Assembly: GCA_030018635.1 (NCBI GenBank)
Contig: JASEHU010000093.1
Coordinates: forward strand, 1-7,568
Reading direction: 5' to 3'
DNA from: a bacterium
GTDB taxonomy: Bacteria > UBA9089 > CG2-30-40-21 > SBAY01
Length of the DNA stretch: 7,568 nt
Part shown: positions 5,757-7,568 of the stretch, piece by piece
How positions within the stretch are numbered: the stretch's first letter is position 1
How the letters are laid out: each line of letters starts with the position of its first letter
Position numbers and translations under genes: made by a program
Notes under the pieces: generated by a model
Told to the model about the DNA's origin: nothing
What the model saw: the letters and a program-made list of their open reading frames with translations, nothing else
Database searches by the model: none

Positions 5757-5786
5757 GGTAGATAGGATACTTCATCCTTCAGCCTA

Positions 5787-5877
5787 CAGTCTTTGGTCTT
5801 TGGTCTTTGGTCTTCAGTCTTTGGTCTTCAGTCTTTGGTCTTTGGTCTTCAGTCTTTGGTCTTCAGTCTTTGGTCTT
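5787..5877. repeat. Heptanucleotide tandem array, right arm (13 units, inverted)
   Basis: Thirteen units of CAGTCTT or TGGTCTT run without a gap, in the order C TTT C T C TT C T C T (C for CAGTCTT, T for TGGTCTT). Their reverse complements AAGACTG and AAGACCA are the same family as the left arm. The spacer 5757-5786 holds CCTTCAG (5776-5782), which pairs with CTGAAGG (5752-5758) to cap the hairpin. Only about 22 bases separate the array from the HD-GYP start codon. Confidence 0.95.
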
Positions 5878-5899
5878 CTTTAAAATAGGTGATTAATAT

Positions 5900-6880
5900 A
5901 TGCCAGGTAAAGGAATTATTTATAAGGGCCCTCGACACAAGGAAGAAAGTCCAAAGGCTAAAAAGATAAAGACATTAATTGAAGAAATACCTCAAACCAT
6001 CCCGCAACAAACTCAAAAAGAGGCATTACAGACCGTAGAATATATTATTGGTAATGTCCGAATAGGCAAGGCTATTGAAGAAGAACCGTTGAAGAAGGTA
6101 ATAAAGCAAATGGTTTCGGAGGTTATCTCCAATCAAGAGGCGATGTTAAATTTAATAAAAATCAAATCCCACGATAAATATACCTTTGCTCATTCGACTA
6201 ATGTTTGTACCTTAGCGATTTTGCTCGGAATAAAGCGTGATTTTAATAAGGCTGAGATTGAAGAGATGGCTATAGGTGGGATGCTCCATGATATAGGCAA
6301 GGTAAAAATTAGTGAGGATATTCTTCTTAAACCGAATAAATTAACGATGAAGGAATATGAAGAGATAAGGAAACATCCTCGGTATGGATATGAGATTTTA
6401 AATGAAAGTAATCTCTCTGAAGTGTCAAAATTAATTGCCGCTCAACATCATGAACGCATTCATGGGCAAGGCTATCCGCAAGGATTATCACGGGATAAGA
6501 TTCATCCTTTAGCCAGGTTGGTTGCCTTAGTCAATCTGTATGATTCATTAACTACGGATAAACCCTATCGCAGTCCATTTTTACCTCATGATGCCATGCG
6601 ACTTATTATCAGCCAATCAGGAAATGATTTTCCCGTAGAAGATGTAAAGAAATTTGTTGAGGATATGTCTATTTATCCCATGGGTAGTTTTGTCCGTCTT
6701 AATACCGGAGAAACTGGTGTTGTCACAAGAATAAATAGGTATGCGGTTATCAGACCATGGGTGAAAATACTACTTAATGCCAAAAGAGAACTTTTGTATA
6801 AACCTATTGAGGTGAATTTAGTTAAGGATAAAGAGCGGTTCATCGTCAATTGTGTAGGGGAAGAGGTGCTGTTTGAATGA
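5900..6880 (+). CDS. HD-GYP domain protein, probable cyclic-di-GMP phosphodiesterase
   Basis: HD-GYP proteins hydrolyse cyclic-di-GMP with a metal centre in the cytoplasm. In this 326-residue protein the core runs from about 90 to 235: H98 (FAHSTN), HDIGK with H130-D131, KHP with H159, HHER with H183-H184, GQGYP (189-193) and LYDSLTTDKPYR (213-224). Where the family usually has the last metal-binding aspartate (ADxYDAL), this protein has N212 (LVNLYDSL), and HHERxDG reads HHERIHG. Activity may be altered. Residues 1-85 are a basic, helical region without a recognised sensor domain; no membrane segment is seen. A C-terminal segment (PMGSFVRLNTGETGVVTRIN, 260-279) is common in HD-GYP proteins. 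The ribosome site AGGTGA lies seven bases before ATG. The stop overlaps the next gene by ATGA. Confidence 0.9.
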   Translation: MPGKGIIYKGPRHKEESPKAKKIKTLIEEIPQTIPQQTQKEALQTVEYIIGNVRIGKAIEEEPLKKVIKQMVSEVISNQEAMLNLIKIKSHDKYTFAHSTNVCTLAILLGIKRDFNKAEIEEMAIGGMLHDIGKVKISEDILLKPNKLTMKEYEEIRKHPRYGYEILNESNLSEVSKLIAAQHHERIHGQGYPQGLSRDKIHPLARLVALVNLYDSLTTDKPYRSPFLPHDAMRLIISQSGNDFPVEDVKKFVEDMSIYPMGSFVRLNTGETGVVTRINRYAVIRPWVKILLNAKRELLYKPIEVNLVKDKERFIVNCVGEEVLFE

Positions 6881-7494
6881 AATTGATTTTAGTGCGTCAT
6901 GCGGAGTCAACCTGGAACAAATCAAATCGTGTGCAAGGGATAAAAAATCCAAAATTAAGCGATAAGGGTCGCCGGCAATCCCAACTATTAGCTGAGAAAT
7001 TTAATGGGATGAGATTCGATGCGGTTTATAGTAGTCATTTAAAAAGGGCTTATGACACCGCTAAGATATTGACTAATTCCAATATTTCTACCATCGAAGA
7101 CCTGCAAGAGATTAAACTGGGGGTCTGGGAAGGTCTGACCATAAACCAGGTGCGTCAGGAGTATAAAGAGTTATATACCCAATGGTATCAAAAACCGGTA
7201 GAGGTAAGGATACCGGGGGCAGAGACCGTTTTAGAATTTAAGGACCGGGTAGTAGGTGTGCTTGATGGAATCAGGGCAAAACATCCGGATGAGGAAGTGC
7301 TTGTCGTCACCCATGGCGGCGTGATAACCCTTTATCTGGCGCATTTATTAGAGATGGATTTGAACCGTCTCTGGTCAATTTCACTTAAAAATGCCGCCGT
7401 TACAATCATAAGTTTTTGTGAAAATTTCCCTTGTGTTTTAGTATTTAATGATACCTGCCATCTGGAGAAGGATTTGGATTTGGTAACATGGTAA
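6877..7494 (+). CDS. Histidine phosphatase family protein (phosphoglycerate mutase-like)
   Basis: This 205-residue protein belongs to the branch-2-free histidine phosphatases that form a phosphohistidine intermediate. The catalytic RHAES motif gives R7 and H8. R57 (SHLKRAYDTA), the acid E85 (LGVWEGL) and H146 (VVTHGG) complete the active site. The layout resembles CobC-type alpha-ribazole phosphatases and GpmB-like phosphatases, but no cobalamin genes are visible, so the substrate is unknown. ATG overlaps the HD-GYP stop (ATGA), so the two are translated together, probably from the same promoter. The end is intact; no terminator hairpin is evident in the 74 bases that follow. Confidence 0.88.
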   Translation: MKLILVRHAESTWNKSNRVQGIKNPKLSDKGRRQSQLLAEKFNGMRFDAVYSSHLKRAYDTAKILTNSNISTIEDLQEIKLGVWEGLTINQVRQEYKELYTQWYQKPVEVRIPGAETVLEFKDRVVGVLDGIRAKHPDEEVLVVTHGGVITLYLAHLLEMDLNRLWSISLKNAAVTIISFCENFPCVLVFNDTCHLEKDLDLVTW

Positions 7495-7551
7495 CAGCAA
7501 GGCAGCCAACACTTTATAGCAGTTATTAACCAAAAGTTCTCATGTGAAATT

Positions 7552-7568
7552 ATTTTGGATTTTGGATT
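7552..7568. repeat. Start of another heptanucleotide tandem repeat at the window edge
   Basis: ATTTTGG occurs twice in tandem (7552-7558, 7559-7565), followed by ATT. At 2.4 copies this is short, but the unit has the same 7-base length as the array at 5652-5877 and it is cut by the window end, so more copies may follow. Confidence 0.5.

Larger units (their letters stand above)
5352..5899. other. Divergent intergenic region without genes
   Basis: These 548 bases separate galT from the HD-GYP gene and hold no convincing coding frame. From left to right they contain the galT ribosome site, a long galT leader with an inverted repeat (5425-5507), two back-to-back promoters (5571-5638), and the inverted heptanucleotide array (5652-5877). 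The HD-GYP ribosome site AGGTGA is at 5887-5892. More than half of the region is repeat. Confidence 0.85.

Noticed and set aside
5652..5877. CRISPR array
   Set aside because: The repeats are contiguous 7-base units with no unique spacers, and no cas gene is present.

Overview
The window suggests a Gram-negative, AT-rich, uncultured bacterium. An outer-membrane FadL/OmpP1-type protein with a signal peptide and a C-terminal phenylalanine implies a diderm cell. Small toxin-antitoxin-like genes and low-complexity inverted repeats in almost every intergenic space recall environmental lineages such as Omnitrophota or Desantisbacteria. That placement is an impression only; nothing here fixes the taxon.

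Layout. From 1 to 5351 every gene is on the minus strand; from 5900 to 7494 both genes are on the plus strand. Read in transcription order, the minus side starts with galT (5351-4341). A RelE/ParE-type toxin-antitoxin pair follows it by 21 bases (antitoxin 4319-4113, toxin 4116-3850). After a 140-base gap with inverted repeats comes the FadL-like porin (3709-2432). Then comes a tight cluster: an AbiEii-like nucleotidyltransferase (2342-1833), a 59-codon gene overlapping its end (1852-1673), a 71-codon antitoxin-like gene (1676-1461), a kynurenine-formamidase-like cyclase (1459-638) and a second, different nucleotidyltransferase (605-93). Stop/start overlaps and gaps of 1 to 32 bases suggest one transcript. 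A 49-base hairpin lies beyond it at the window edge.

The plus side has an HD-GYP protein (5900-6880), probably cyclic-di-GMP related, overlapped by ATGA with a histidine-phosphatase gene (6877-7494).

The divergent region 5352-5899 is the most structured part. It has a perfect-consensus minus promoter (TTGACA, 17 bases, TATAAT) for galT and a weaker plus promoter 10 bases away. After the plus promoter comes a heptanucleotide array in two inverted arms (15 units and 13 units). The arms pair in register. Most differences between them are G-U wobbles in plus-strand RNA only, so the HD-GYP leader may form a long RNA helix.

Functionally the window mixes housekeeping metabolism (GalT), an outer-membrane channel and signalling (HD-GYP) with accessory genes (two nucleotidyltransferases, a RelE pair and small antitoxin-like proteins). 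No tRNA, rRNA, CRISPR array or transposase gene was found.
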